A stretch of DNA of 64,000 nt from Hydnum rufescens UP504 (GCA_014904985.1 MU128920.1:1-64000), one strand, 5' to 3'; shown: positions 49,804 to 60,791, numbered from the stretch's first letter. Numbers and translations: made by a program. The notes: generated by a model from the letters alone, not told the origin.

Positions 49804-49820
49804 TGGTCTAGTGGTATGAT
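49804..49820 (+). other. tRNA-like A-box scrap at end of duplication, copy 1
   Basis: TGGTCTAGTGGTATGAT matches the D-arm/A-box part of eukaryotic tRNA-Pro or tRNA-Gly genes. No B-box (GGTTCRANNCC) or acceptor stem follows, so it is not a functional tRNA. It could be a tRNA remnant or SINE head, or chance. Confidence 0.3.
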
Positions 49821-49918
49821 ATCATGGTTCTGTGACAACTTCTTTTATGGTGATATTCGCATGCCAGTGTACGGATTTATTATAAACGAGCAGCCTTGGA
49901 CTCTAATAACAGCTCAGT

Positions 49919-50517
49919 GTGCTGGGTGCCACAAATCTAAATCCAAACATATGCATAGCAATCGAATTGAATGCATTGCTGACGATGACTGAGAAGCGGC
50001 AGCAGAATCAGAGCCTTGTCGTGGCGTTTTCAACGAGCTCGGCGACAGGAGTCGTTCCACAGGACACGTTGCATACTCCACAAACACTTACGGACATCCC
50101 AAAGGGGGAGGCGAGCACAGAAAAGCAGCTCAGAGTGTTCCAGGTAAGTACACACGCCGTCTAATTGTTGAACGTCATCGTTCCACTTGTACTTGCATGA
50201 GAGGACCACCTCGGCCCAAGATACGGCCCCCCCGAATCCAATCCGAGTCTATCGTTGAACAACAGGTTAGCCAGTAGGCCTAGGGGCATCTTCCCTATCC
50301 CTTGACGTCGGGGCTATGGATGGGCTCTGAAAGAAGCCTGTTTTCCATTCTGGCCTCAAGATTGAATCAGGCTGAGGTAGCGCTAGAAAAATGCATGAAT
50401 GTTTGGAGAGAGGCCACAGGGATGTTCAAACCCCAAGTCCTGGAGCACAGGGAGTCTAGCATTTTCAAGGGACCCAGTTTGGTAGATGGAGGTTGTTACA
50501 AAGATCCTCCATTGTGA
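49919..50517 (+). pseudogene. Possible NLR N-terminal fragment
   Basis: Two open pieces, 49919-50164 (ending RVFQ before a GTAAGT donor) and 50302-50517. The second contains LWMGSERSLFSILASRLNQA and ALEKCMNVWREATG, loosely resembling the helical N-terminal segment found before NACHT domains in Agaricomycete NLR proteins. No P-loop or NACHT motifs follow. The resemblance is weak. It lies between the two duplication copies. Confidence 0.25.
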
Positions 50518-50688
50518 TTACTGTCCTATTTCAACCCTAAGTTCTGTCACGCGTCACTGCGACTTTTTCTCAAGGCGCTCCGAGCCTTATCGGGGTCCAG
50601 ATCGGGATTTTCTAAAAAATAGATTTCCTTATCGATCAACCAACGGTCGAAATGGGACAGTACTCGTACCAAAGTGGGATGGCTTGAT

Positions 50689-50949
50689 TCAAGAGAATGT
50701 CACTTCTCTTAGTAATGTACTGTGCCTCGACAACTGGCCTATCACATCTCCCGTCGCTTTGTCCCATACTTCGAGATTTATAATTCGAGTCTTCGATGTG
50801 CACATTGTGTGTTGTCGATCACGAGTCGAAGACCGATATGCGGAATTCGCGATTGCTTGTTGAGACAAAGAAGTACTAGTTACACCAAGTAACTCATCGC
50901 CGGTCCGAGGCGATTCCCAGGAAGAACAACTAGTTTGGTTTCCCGCCAT
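50689..50949 (-). pseudogene. WD40 repeat remnant
   Basis: The minus-strand frame contains RIINLEVWDKATGDVIGQLS, then RHSTLLREVTFS, which has the WD40 repeat pattern (VWD-x-x-TG, a hydrophobic stretch, then H and V-x-FS). A single repeat is left, with no neighbouring repeats in frame. The homologous piece at 47184-47416 is more damaged (stops in all frames). Likely the tail of a lost WD40 or NACHT-WD40 gene. Confidence 0.45.
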
Positions 50950-51056
50950 TAGCAGCCCAAAGATTCAGCAGGCCCGTATGCACCTGACTCAGAGACAGCT
51001 GATCACGGGCTGCGCACTTTGCCGCTTTACGCGTTTATTGTCGACGCGTTCCTCCC

Positions 51057-51697
51057 ATGCATGCTGGCGAGCTTTCCAAGGGTTTGTCATTGAAAGGCGC
51101 TGTAAGTGTGTCGTGCGCGTGGATATGCGCGTCCCTAACTACTGCCCACAGATCTACATGTTCGGGAGATTCGACCGGACCCCTCGGGAAATTTTGAACT
51201 CACTCGAGGCTGAGGAAGGGAGCGAAGGCGTTACAGGAGCCCCGCTCGAGGTCGTCACTCTGCAAGATATATGCAATGTGTCTGCTACCTCTTCCCTTCG
51301 CTCTGAATTTAGTACCCAGTTCTTTCTACACATCGGGATGTGGAAGAACGAGGAATGGACGATGAATCTAGGTATGTGTTGCCACACTCCTATGAAGCAT
51401 CCCTAGATAATGCGCTTCTTCTTCATAGTCATGCCGTTGGCTCCTAGCGATCCATTAACTCCTGCTCACGCCTGGAGGTCGACGCTCAGAGTATTTGCTG
51501 AGCGGGCCTTCGAACCATCGGGGTCCAAGACAGTGGTCCAGTTTGACACGGGTATGGAGGTCTACATGATGGATCCGATTTTTCTGGCAAAAGAACTTCT
51601 TCTGGGAAGCAAGTCTCTGGCGAAACTCTTTCATGTCTTCACCGTCGAAGACAATGTGGAAGGTGCGGCATTTGGAGCCTTGGTCATGCTTGCTTGA
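51057..51697 (+). CDS. Gene A2: conserved duplicated protein, unknown family
   Basis: Exons 51057-51101, 51152-51371 and 51429-51697, all GT-AG and in phase, 177 aa. It has the same layout as A1: MHAGELSKGL, IYMFGRFDRTPREILNSLEA, QFFLHIGMWKNEEWTMNL, VMPLAPSDPLTP, VYMMDPIFLAKELLLGSKSL, EGAAFGALVMLA. Substitutions against A1 are mostly conservative while the frame is kept in both, which suggests selection on the protein. I do not recognise the family. B2 starts 60 bp downstream. Confidence 0.65.
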
Positions 51698-51757
51698 CTT
51701 TGATATCCTGCCTCTTCTGGAGTGGCTTCACTGTCGCATTTTTACTTCAAAAAACTC

Positions 51758-52669
51758 ATGGAAGTGTACGACGAACGTGGAACCACAGAATTCCACATCC
51801 TTTTCAAAATGACTCGGTGCAGAACACGTAGTGAAAATCCAGTCCGCGTGAACCCTGACGTCTTCCGGTTTAATGACATTCGCGATATGGTCTTGAAGGA
51901 GCTGGACCTTCAATCGATTCAGAATCTGGAGGCGGGTTTCTACAGGAAGCCCGAACCCCCAGGAATGCAAAGTCGTAAAATTGCGATGGCACGCTTCCGG
52001 ATTGCCTTGGTGCCATATTTTCCGGAACCATCAGCATTCGCTGCTATCATGCTTCAGACGGGGACCATCGTCGGCGGCTCTACTGCACTTTCCATCGTAG
52101 CTGGTGGAAGTTGGATGCCTGGGGATCTCGACCTCGTCGTTGCGACTCGATACTTCAATCGACTACGTGACTATCTGGTGGATCAAGGTTTTTTCTTCGA
52201 CGAGACTCTCAGTAGAGATATTAAGCACAAGTATGGTTCCCCTCGCCTCTACAAATTCATATACAGGTGTTTCACGAAGGGTACCCTGAAGATCGATGTC
52301 TGCGTCTGCTCCCCGAACTACGACGACATGACCCCCGCAGAATTCATCCTCACGTATCATTTATCATTCGCGATGAATTTCGTCAGTGGAGAAGGGGCAT
52401 ATTGTCTATTCCCTGTCGAGACGTTTAGCGGACGAGGCTATCGGAACAAATTCACACTGAAGGAACGAACCGAACTTATTTTAGCGAAATATGCCGCTCG
52501 CGGATACACCGAGATATTGGACAAATACGATGATTCCGATCCCGATCGTTCAGTTTACCTCCACGAGCGCTACCCTTGCAGTGAGGAGAATCGGATCATG
52601 ATCGGAGACATTGAAAATATATGGTGCATGAAGCTGCCTCTGTCGACGAAGGAGAACCAATATTCATAG
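51758..52669 (+). CDS. Gene B2: nucleotidyltransferase-fold protein
   Basis: A single-exon ORF of 303 aa from ATG 51758. The N-terminal part has an F-box-like helix (DIRDMVLKELDLQSIQNL). The core, TIVGGSTALSIVAGGSWMPG then DLDLVVATRYFNRLRDYLV, has the GG(S/T)-x-AL followed by D-x-D layout of the minimal nucleotidyltransferase superfamily (as in AbiEii-type proteins). A later strand KIDVCVCS could supply the third acidic residue. The C-terminal half contains ILTYHLSFAMNFVSGEGAYC and FSGRGYRNKFTLKERTELIL. No signal peptide. Its partner is gene A2 upstream. Substrate unknown; fold assignment is by motif only. Confidence 0.6.
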   Translation: MEVYDERGTTEFHILFKMTRCRTRSENPVRVNPDVFRFNDIRDMVLKELDLQSIQNLEAGFYRKPEPPGMQSRKIAMARFRIALVPYFPEPSAFAAIMLQTGTIVGGSTALSIVAGGSWMPGDLDLVVATRYFNRLRDYLVDQGFFFDETLSRDIKHKYGSPRLYKFIYRCFTKGTLKIDVCVCSPNYDDMTPAEFILTYHLSFAMNFVSGEGAYCLFPVETFSGRGYRNKFTLKERTELILAKYAARGYTEILDKYDDSDPDRSVYLHERYPCSEENRIMIGDIENIWCMKLPLSTKENQYS

Positions 52670-52994
52670 GCTCAAAAGCTTCGTGGTTTTCTAAAAGCTT
52701 CCCCCATACGTCGTATCTGTAAGTGTGGCAAGCTTTACTACTGAAATGCTGCTGGTAATCTCCTCGATTAGGGATACCCAAGGTTTCGCGTTCTATCTTT
52801 AAACCCCACCCACGGAACGGGACTTAATCTCTCTCCTGTATTTCACCATCCGGTCTGCAATTTTTCCTCTCCGTTGCTGTAGAACGTGTCTAGTGCTCGC
52901 CCCCTCTTACAATAATATTATTGAGTTGCGAAGGATACAAGGCGGAGGATGCAAGGTGACTGCCCATGAAAGCAAATTCCATGGTACTAATCGA

Positions 52995-53011
52995 TGGTTT
53001 AGTGGTATGAT
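52995..53011 (+). other. tRNA-like A-box scrap at end of duplication, copy 2
   Basis: TGGTTTAGTGGTATGAT, the counterpart of 49804-49820, at the right border of copy 2. No B-box follows. Confidence 0.3.
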
Positions 53012-53023
53012 ATCGTGGGATTG

Positions 53024-53589
53024 ACAGTACCCCGAAATCAAGTAGTGTAGAGGTACAGCAATTCCAGTCTTTCAGATGCTGTGAATGAGACAATCGAGGA
53101 ACAGGACCCGATCTGGAAGAAGTTCACTGGTGCAATTTGCCGAGAAGTGAATTTCCATAATAGGATACGTTCGTGAAAAAACCGGGTTTTCCCGTATTTA
53201 TTCCTCCTGACACCCAGAGAACGAATGCGGGTGGGCAGCGCGAGTTCAAGAGTATTCTCATAACCAGCCTGCCTTAGTTCGACAGTGGTGTGGAGATTAA
53301 AAAATTTAGAACAACGGAGCATGTTTGCATCCGGCCTACAGGCGTTTCCCGTGAGGCTGTACTGGGTATCTCTGCTACTCGCTCTTAAGCTTGCATGGCT
53401 CAACACTGACAGAACTTTGCGTCATTGCGTGAGATCCACTCTGCTTTGAGATAACCCAAGTGCCCAAGTGAAGTATTTCGCTCAGACTGCAATCGTCCAC
53501 GTGGCCAGGACGGCGTCCAATCAGCTCGCGTCTCGTGGAAGGAGAACCACGACCCTAGTCCTCCTGCTGCTTTTCTTTGTGGGGTGGAC
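53024..53589. other. Intergenic, no gene supported
   Basis: Only short minus-strand ORFs without recognisable product. Likely the upstream region of the following gene. An open frame runs in from about 53455 without an ATG. Confidence 0.35.
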
Positions 53590-54764
53590 ATGAAGAAGCC
53601 CCGTTGGGTACGAAGGATTGTAGGCCGGCGCGCCGCTAAAGTCCTATTCGACGACAAATGGCATCCAAGCCCTGATTTCATTGTCCTCTCTGACCAACTC
53701 TACTCACACGTCATCCGGATGGATCAATCCCCGCGCAGGGGGACCGCGTGGATTGATGCTCGAAAATACATTAATTGGTGGAAGCTGCGAACGTCTGGTC
53801 GGACTCTAGAATTCTCGGCTCTGCCTGTACGCTTCCCAGTCTCTTTTCGTGCATTTCCCTGGTCTTTTTTTTTTTTCTCAATAATGATATGTCGGACTAT
53901 TCCAATAGGTCTTAATGACCCCAGAGGAAGAAGAGGAGGCTCTACAATCATTGTTTGATCTCGTGGATATTGAATATGACATTGTCAACGTATGCCTAAG
54001 AGGTTTTCCCCTGGCTATTTTTTGAACATTCATAAGTTTTGCATGATTCAGCATCAAAATGCAAGCATCGCTGTGCTCGATCGTCTTGGTTTTCGCAGTC
54101 TATTGGTTTGGAACTGTCGAGTAGATCCATACGAGGCTTTGAAGGTGAGGGCTCACTAGAATGATCGTTTCTGTGTTCAACTTTCTTACCACTGGGCCCT
54201 CATGATTAGTGCATCAATGAAACAACTCAAACATCAGACTTTAGAGAGCATCAGGATCGAAACATCAGTTTCCTATCCATTCCACGTTCGCACCTACCCG
54301 AATTGGCGGATCAAGAAGCCGTTGAGCTCCTTGAGCGTTGGAGGACGAATCTCGTGACGACTGTTCGGCGCCGTACGCTGCAAGCAACCGACAACACCGA
54401 CGTAGTCGGGGGGCGAAACGCGAGCACGAACACGAACGTCGCTGGGACAAATTCTTCATCGGAAACGATTGTCCTCGAGCCCAGCAATTCAGCTGTGGAA
54501 GCCCCTACCCCTGGTGTTGCACCCGCACCCTGGACGAGCGTAGCATGGACACTCGGGGCACAAGTCCTCTCACATGGAATCGCGGCCCTTGCTAATGAAC
54601 ACAACTTGAGTATCCGACGGCGACAGCTAGTGGCTCAGACGACGGCCGTCACGGCAGAAAACGACGCCCGCTTTTGGAACAACATGTTCACACTGGGTGT
54701 TTCGAGTGTCCAGGCGGCGCTGCAATATTACCGGGGGACCGGAAACGGTAGGATTGAGTCTTAG
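53590..54764 (+). CDS. Hypothetical protein, multi-exon
   Basis: Start MKKPRWVRRIVGRRAAKVLF at 53590. A basic N-terminus is followed by WINARKYINWW-like sequence (here WIDARKYINWWKL), then exons reading TPEEEEEALQSLFDLVDIEY, then IAVLDRLGFRSLLVWNCRVD, then a last exon from about 54210 with HLPELADQEAVELLERWR, an N/T-rich linker and a helical end (NNMFTLGVSSVQAALQYYRG). Introns near 53827-53909, 53989-54051 and 54145-54210 have good GT-AG sites. I do not recognise the family. No signal peptide is seen. Confidence 0.5.
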
Positions 54765-55009
54765 GTTTAGGCAGCATGGTTGTTTTCATTTGTGCTTTTT
54801 TTTCTCGGGTTTCGGGGCATCGTTTAACAACATTTCATGAGTCCATTTATAATTTGTACTTCTTTTGACACAGTATAGATTGTAGCGTGCGTGTATGACT
54901 TTTCGCGAGAGGAACCGGAAAGTAGTGGTGGTGTGGAGGGCGAAAACATCCACAGGTGTAGACCGTGGCTCGTTAAGATGAGAAAGAGGGGCCGATTGCT
55001 AGGTATCAA

Positions 55010-55563
55010 CTATAAATGTGTTATTGCTTTCGAATCCAGGGGCATTCCTGCTCCGAACAAGTGAGAATGGTTAGTACCAAGCAAATTCAAAGGCGACTAT
55101 GCGGGAGAGGAACTTGCCCGTTGGATCTATGCCATTCCGAGCGAGTATTTGCTTATGTCTGATTAAGCGTGCTTGGTCAAATCTGTGTTGGATGCGAGCA
55201 ATAGAGCACAGTCAATGCGTGCGTGCATTTCCAAAAGAGGAAAAAGGAAAGAAAGAAGAAAACGAAGGAAGAGGTAATAAACCCGGAGCTCACGTTACGC
55301 CCTGGGTCTGCATGATACTTCGGACTTCCTCTGCCCCGCGTTCGTCCAAACCAAGGCGCGAGTCCCCGGCGAGATTCGCCTCCAGATCGAACGCGGTTGA
55401 GGACATGCCGGCGTCTCGCTGGGACTCAAAGGTAGATAGCAGCACGTAGGGACGGAGTTGGTGCGGGAGCTGGATGTTGGAGGGGAGAAGTGCGACTAGC
55501 CGCAAAGGGAGGAAGGAGAGGACTCTCGAGCGGTGATACAGTGAGACTACGCCGAGTGGTCAT
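55010..55563 (-). CDS. Small DUF2015-like fungal protein with GC-AG intron
   Basis: A small conserved fungal protein, about 114 aa, function unknown. Proposed exons on the minus strand: MTTRL (start 55563), a 55-nt intron with a GTAGTC donor, then ALLPSNIQLPHQLRPYVLLS through SSTAFDLEANLAGDSRLGLD and VRSIMQTQGVT, a GT-AG intron (about 55297-55190), then FDQARLIRHKQILARNGIDP TG, and finally MPLDSKAITHL. The last intron begins GCAAGT rather than GT, has a perfect TACTAAC branch site and ends GAGCAG. Splicing it restores the ending typical of the family. Without splicing, the frame runs to TAA at 55071. The family name is from memory and tentative. Confidence 0.65.
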
Positions 55564-56017
55564 GAAAGTTAATTTCAGAGAGGAAAGCGGGAGGGCGGGC
55601 CATTATGAGCTCACGGAGGAGAACTAAGGCCACAAAGCCAATGATCGAGAGAGTAAAGAACATGGAGTATTTAGGGGTTGAGTGCCGGTACTTGCCGCGC
55701 CGGTATTACACCCTTTATGGTAATACAATTGTACACTGCTCTTGTAATTGTTCTCGCTGCCTGCATTATTTTAGCCGCGTGAGACCCATGAATGTGGCAT
55801 AGAATACCGTTCCTAGGCTGTTGTCAAGAGACAAGGGAAAACACTCTATACAATATGAAGGATTTAGCCCAAATGGAGTACACTACCTCAATCTCGTATA
55901 AGATTTCACTGAGCAGTGAATGGCTGGACTGATTGGAGGGCTGACGGTGGCAAGCTTGTACAGTAATAGATAATTGCGTTGATGCCAATTATCAACAGCA
56001 TTATGGGATATGGACTA
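55564..56017. other. Intergenic, no gene supported
   Basis: It lies between the start of the DUF2015-like gene (-) and the 3' end of lipocalin-like gene 1 (-). A 65-codon + frame at 55605 has no recognisable product. Confidence 0.35.
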
Positions 56018-57202
56018 TTAGAGGGCGAGATGTTCCCACAAAACAGGCCCGGGTCCCTCTACTTTGCCATCCTCCAGGCCACCACTGATTGTACCCACCC
56101 ACCGATTATACCCCGTGTGATTTGATGTGGTCACTGATGGTACTCCGGAGAAATGGTATCGCCCACTGTATCCAGTGTCGAGAGAAAGAGAGAAAGAGTA
56201 GTCGGAATCCAGTTTCAGGGTCGATGCGCCGAGTGCAAGTATTTCCCGGCCACGGGTGAGGTAGAAGTTGTTTGTTTGGGCCCCAGCCGTATTGATGATC
56301 TGCCAAAATACGAGGGAAAAGGGCCCTACGGAGGCATGACCCCAGACCCACGATTTTGCAACAGTTGGAAGGGCGCGAGTTCCCCAGTTCTAAGACACGC
56401 GATCAACAAAAAAAATAAGCTAATCAAGGGCTTGAGCGAAATGATGCTTACTTGGTCGTGGTAACCAGACCCAGAGAAGATCAATGGGACACCCCTGATG
56501 GTTGCTTTGACCCTAGCGTGTGCGTCGGGGACAGCATTTGCCCATCCAAAATGGGGCTGCACTTCTTCGGATACGCCCAAGACCGAGGCAGGAGCACTAC
56601 CATAATGAGCGGGTGATATCTAATCACACCAAGTGTGAGAAACTCAAAGCCATTCTGACTAAGTATTGAATGCGTGCTTACCGATTTGATACCAATTTCG
56701 CCCTTGAAACCGAATTTGGGACGTTAAACGTTACGGTCCACGATGACAAGTCTGGAGTCCCGACCCAGCCCATCCCCGAACCTGACCAGTTGCCCGAGGA
56801 GCCCTCACCGACTGTCGTTACGGTGGCGTCACCAGCCGGCACGTCGATCGAAAAAAGCGTGCCATTAGGGAATGACCCAGAGATGGAGGCGCCATTGATC
56901 TCCCCGCTCGGTACTGGGGTGCCTGCGAGGGAAACAGCTTCCGACGAGAAAACCACGACAATGGAGGCTTTGCTGTCATAGCTGGCGACATCGAAGTACC
57001 ACCACTCGAAGCTTGTCGCGTTGACAAAGTCTAATTTCGGAGCGTCGAGGGGGCCTTGACGCGAATTCGTCTGCATACTGGACGCGCCCGATTGAATGGT
57101 TGAAGGGAGTGTGTAGGTGTGGGTGGGGTAGATCGATGCATGTCCACGCAGTGCCAGCTGCGTTGCAAGGAGAGTGAGCACCCAATATGTCAGAGAGTGC
57201 AT
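56018..57202 (-). CDS. Secreted lipocalin-like (CrtC/Diels-Alderase-type) protein 1
   Basis: Start MHSLTYWVLTLLATQLAL, a clear signal peptide. Then KLDFVNATSFEWWYFDVASY, the WWYFD signature of the CrtC/AttH lipocalin-like fold used by fungal Diels-Alderases of polyketide pathways. Later landmarks are GMGWVGTPDLSSWTVTFNVP, VQPHFGWANAVPDAH, VWGHASVGPFSLVFW and the end GPGPVLWEHLAL. Two introns are visible (about 56627-56690 and 56395-56460). The frame breaks once near 56710 (GG where GGG would fit). No PKS or NRPS lies nearby in the window, so a biosynthetic role is only a family-level hint. Its paralog at 60792 is in inverted orientation. Confidence 0.72.
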
Positions 57203-58702
57203 TTTGGACGCAGCGACGAAGGAGCCAGTTGTTTTGGCGGATCCTTTATATAGCAGCGAGCAAATAATTTGGCTAACCCGATTACGACGCGCTTATACTA
57301 TTGTAATAATAAAAAACTGGCGATTGGATCAGTCACGGAGTGCCCTGGCACTGGGAAGTGCAGAGTCCTTTGCGAAAGGGTGGATACTATGAACTAGGTA
57401 CTGTGGTATCTTGACGCTGTCGACATGCCCCGAGAATTCTTGGATGACGTGAAAGGCCGTGGCCTATCTACTCTGGTTTGCGGACCTAGACAAATTGATC
57501 AATCGGGTTGAAACATCAATTTACCAAGGGTGCCCTCGGACATAAGCTAGGCAATTACCGGACTCAAAAAACCATAGGTAAATAGGTCAGTTAAATAGGC
57601 TATTTATCCCCGATACTGGTGTGACCGACAATAGTAGAAACCCAGAATGGCCATATATTACTTATCCTAGTATGAGTTGTATAGAAGGCGAAATATCCTG
57701 CATAATCGCATGGTTGGAAGCCCCTTGAAGGTACTTTCGCGGAGCGTTCAAATGCGTGGCCCAACAGACCAACAGTCCTTAACTAGTAACGAATATCCCC
57801 GACTCGTAAGTTGGTTGTCATGTGGATATTTTTCATTATCTATGCAACATGAAATTCCGAAGGTGAAGTGCCTGTGTTCAATTGAACTCATGAGGGTATG
57901 CATTATTTTCATGTACAGTAGTACTAGTAGCCTTGTCGTTTTTTCTCTGGTCACGTGATATTTGTCAATTACCCCACGGCCCTTGAGTCTGCCTGCCCGA
58001 CCCCAGCATTCCCATGCTTGAGAATTTGTAATTGTGGGGGTTGTAGAGACACCATAGAGAGCTCGAGTTGAACAAGTTGAACCAAGTGCCCCTTCGATCG
58101 GGCTGCTATGACCATGCTGGGTTACTACGCCCGATATTGTTTCAACACGATAAGATCCATTTCCTCAGATCCAATATAACTCTGCTTGTAAGCGAGAAGG
58201 AGTCTGGAGTATTATTTCAGAGAGGAAAGAAGTCCTTCATCGAAACAGCTATATATATACATAGCAACACGGGGGTGAATCTTGGATGCCCAAGATATAT
58301 AGCTACTGCCAAATCGAAGCGAGGGGCGGGCCCAGTCCCGCGAATCCAGTTCCGAAATCATCTCCAGGCTTCACCCTCTTGGAGTGATCATTCTGTAAGA
58401 TGGATCCCAAAGTCGTGAGAAGATGAAGCACTGGAAGGATGAGATGCCCCAGTCAAGGAGTCGGAGAGTACTGTTGCAGGGAATCCGTGCCATCGGGGTT
58501 TCCAGTTGTAGGAAGATCCGTACAAACACTACGTTTACGCTGGGGGGGTCAATTGCAAGGAGGTGCAACGTTAAATATATAATATTGAGGTACAACGTCA
58601 TGTGATCGAATATCTACTTCTAGTAGTGGCTGTGATTACCGCCACGTCCGCATACTCGACGACCTCGACACTTCTCCCAGAAAATCCATTCTCATTCCTA
58701 AC
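57203..58702. other. Intergenic, about 1.5 kb; no gene supported
   Basis: AT-rich stretches and several short ORFs on both strands without recognisable product. It serves as upstream region for the lipocalin-like gene 1 (-) and the membrane-anchored gene (+). Confidence 0.35.
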
Positions 58703-59933
58703 ATGGGGTCCGCACCAAGCACGTTGGAAGTCACCGCGGCTGGTCTGGTCATCGTTGCCGGTGCTTTCGTCTTTACGCGGAGTCCGCTTGTCGCACCCGC
58801 TCAAGAGAGTTCTGAGGATGCCAAATCATCCAAGAAGAAGAAGACCAAGAAGGGAAAGAAAAAGGCTATTGACGCGACCCCTTCCATCGAGACTCGCGTT
58901 GATCAAAGCGTGGACAACAAGGTATGGTTGGCCATTCACCTAGAGCATCCCAAGTTCCGGTCAACTTACGCACGCACGTAGGTGATCTTGGACCCAAGAT
59001 ACTGCCGTCAGTAGCTACAGAAGACAATTCGCCCACTCCTTCAACATCCTCCAAACGGCGCAAGACAAAGGCGTCTACAAGATCCAAGCCTCCACTTCGC
59101 GATCCATCATCCTCTTCCTTGAGAGAGACCACCACCACTCACCACCACCACTTCATCATCCGTCGTCGACGACGATGGTTGGACCAAAATAACGGGCGAG
59201 AAGGACGAGTCTGATCTAGAGCAGTCAACACGAAACGCCATTCCAGATCAGCAAACCCTAGCAGAACGCCTATTACCTAAGCATGCGGTCACTCCAGTAG
59301 ACGAGTACGTCAATGTTAATTATCACTCACGTCTCTCCATCTCTCTCGGGCCCTAAAAGTACGTGTTGAATAGCATGCTGGCTGAAAAGCCGGGTGGTAT
59401 TGCGCGTGTCATACGTGTCAAAGCTGGCGACAAGCCTCCCAGTGGATTCTCGTGGAAAGACTTTGACAACGTGGAGCAAGTCGATGATGACGAAGAGACC
59501 CGACAAGACGAGGAGGAGGAGGGATGGGGGGTCGTGAGGAGCAAGACCCGGTCGAGTACGTCGGTCTCATTCCACTCGTTTATTTTCACCTCTCACTGGG
59601 GCTCTTTTTAGGGCCCGCTGGAGGAGCGTCATCCACATCATCTCTGGCCCAGGTACGCACTCCTGTTTTGCTATCAGAAAGGCCCTAGAAATATTTACCT
59701 GTCTACAGGCAGCCGATACGACAAAGAAGCAGCGCCAGAACACTGCACGTCGTGAGGCGCAGAAGGCGGCCAAAGCAGAGGCAGGAGCGATTAAGATTAG
59801 CCAAGCTTGCACAGCACCGACGCGAGCTGAGCAAGCCAAGATTGCTCAACAATATGCATCTGGGGGGAAGGGAAACATCAGTGGTGGTATGAAGGCCAGC
59901 GTGGATTCAACTGGTGCACTTATTTGGGAATAG
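58703..59933 (+). CDS. Membrane-anchored hypothetical protein, Lys-rich
   Basis: Start MGSAPSTLEVTAAGLVIVAG with one hydrophobic segment (about residues 8-30), then a Lys-rich linker (KKKKTKKGKKKA). Later parts are KRRKTKASTRSKPPLRDP, DDDGWTKITGEKDESDLEQS, KPGGIARVIRVKAGDKPPSG then FSWKDFDNV, EEGWGVVRSKTRS, and the C-terminal KKQRQNTARREAQKAAKAEA then GGMKASVDSTGALIWE. This looks like a single-pass protein with a disordered, charged cytosolic tail and two W-containing motifs. Introns include about 58921-59000 (acceptor after GACCCAAG keeps phase). A frame break lies in the CAC repeat near 59125-59160. Family not recognised. It sits between the two inverted lipocalin-like genes. Confidence 0.55.
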
Positions 59934-60791
59934 GTGCAGTGGGTCACTATTGGAGGGATGTATTTATGGACGACGTATTATTCCACACTACTGTCTCAAA
60001 TTGTGAAAGCAGAGACACGAGACCCCAGAATATAGTAAAAGCCTAATGTCCACGGGGAAACCACATGGCTGGGTGTGGACACCTTAACGCCACGTTGTTA
60101 CCGACCCTGGGCCATGATTCCTCCGTGGCTAAGGTAAGAGGGGGGGAAGGGACGCTGGCTGCCACCCGGCTGAGGAAAATCCACCTCAGTAATGTTCGCA
60201 AACCGGTTTCGTGACGCCGAATAACGAGAGAATGCACCGCAATCCAGTATGATGCACCCAGGAGTTGATCAATGGACTACGGTCTTTCACCGCCCAGTGC
60301 TAATCACCGTTCAATGACCGAAAGGCGGTTTTCTTTTCTTGCTCAGTTTTTGCCTAGGCACGGATGTAGAACTCAGGTCCATATACTGTAATATTAATGT
60401 CCCTGCCCGAAACACCGTAGGTGTCACCGTGGAAGAGCTATGAGAAAGTTACCTCCATTGAGTGGCGGCTACGTAATTGGAAAATGACAACACGGGCGAG
60501 GGTCATAGAGGGTGTACACATGCCCTCTAAATTTCCTTGCAGATTCAAGCGGTATAGTATTCTAAATTTGAAGTTTGTAGAAACATATCATTACTTTTGG
60601 GAGGTGAAGGACTGTATTGATTTTCGGAAGCTAATCTACTTCATAAGCCTTGTTACGTAAGTGATTGGTTAATCGTTGGGCCTTTTTCTAGTTAGACTTT
60701 AGCTTGACAACGAAACCCCTTTTTAGTCCGTCATTGTAGCCACCGGACTCGCAAAAAAGCTGCCCGCGGAGCAGATAATCCGTAACTCCAA
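59934..60791. other. Intergenic, no gene supported
   Basis: Upstream region of lipocalin-like gene 2. Short ORFs only. Confidence 0.35.

Larger units (their letters stand above)
47184..49840. repeat. Segmental duplication, copy 1
   Basis: It aligns in the same orientation with 50698-53023. Shared parts, in order: a WD40-like remnant (47184-47416 with 50698-50941), gene A (47870 with 51057), gene B (48570 with 51758), a common 3' trailer, and a tRNA-like scrap at the right end. Copy 1 has about 430 bp between the WD40 remnant and gene A, against about 100 bp in copy 2. Divergence is moderate, so the duplication is not very recent. Confidence 0.8.
50698..53023. repeat. Segmental duplication, copy 2
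   Basis: Partner of 47184-49840 (see that entry for the aligned parts). Both of its genes, A2 and B2, are open. Confidence 0.8.
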
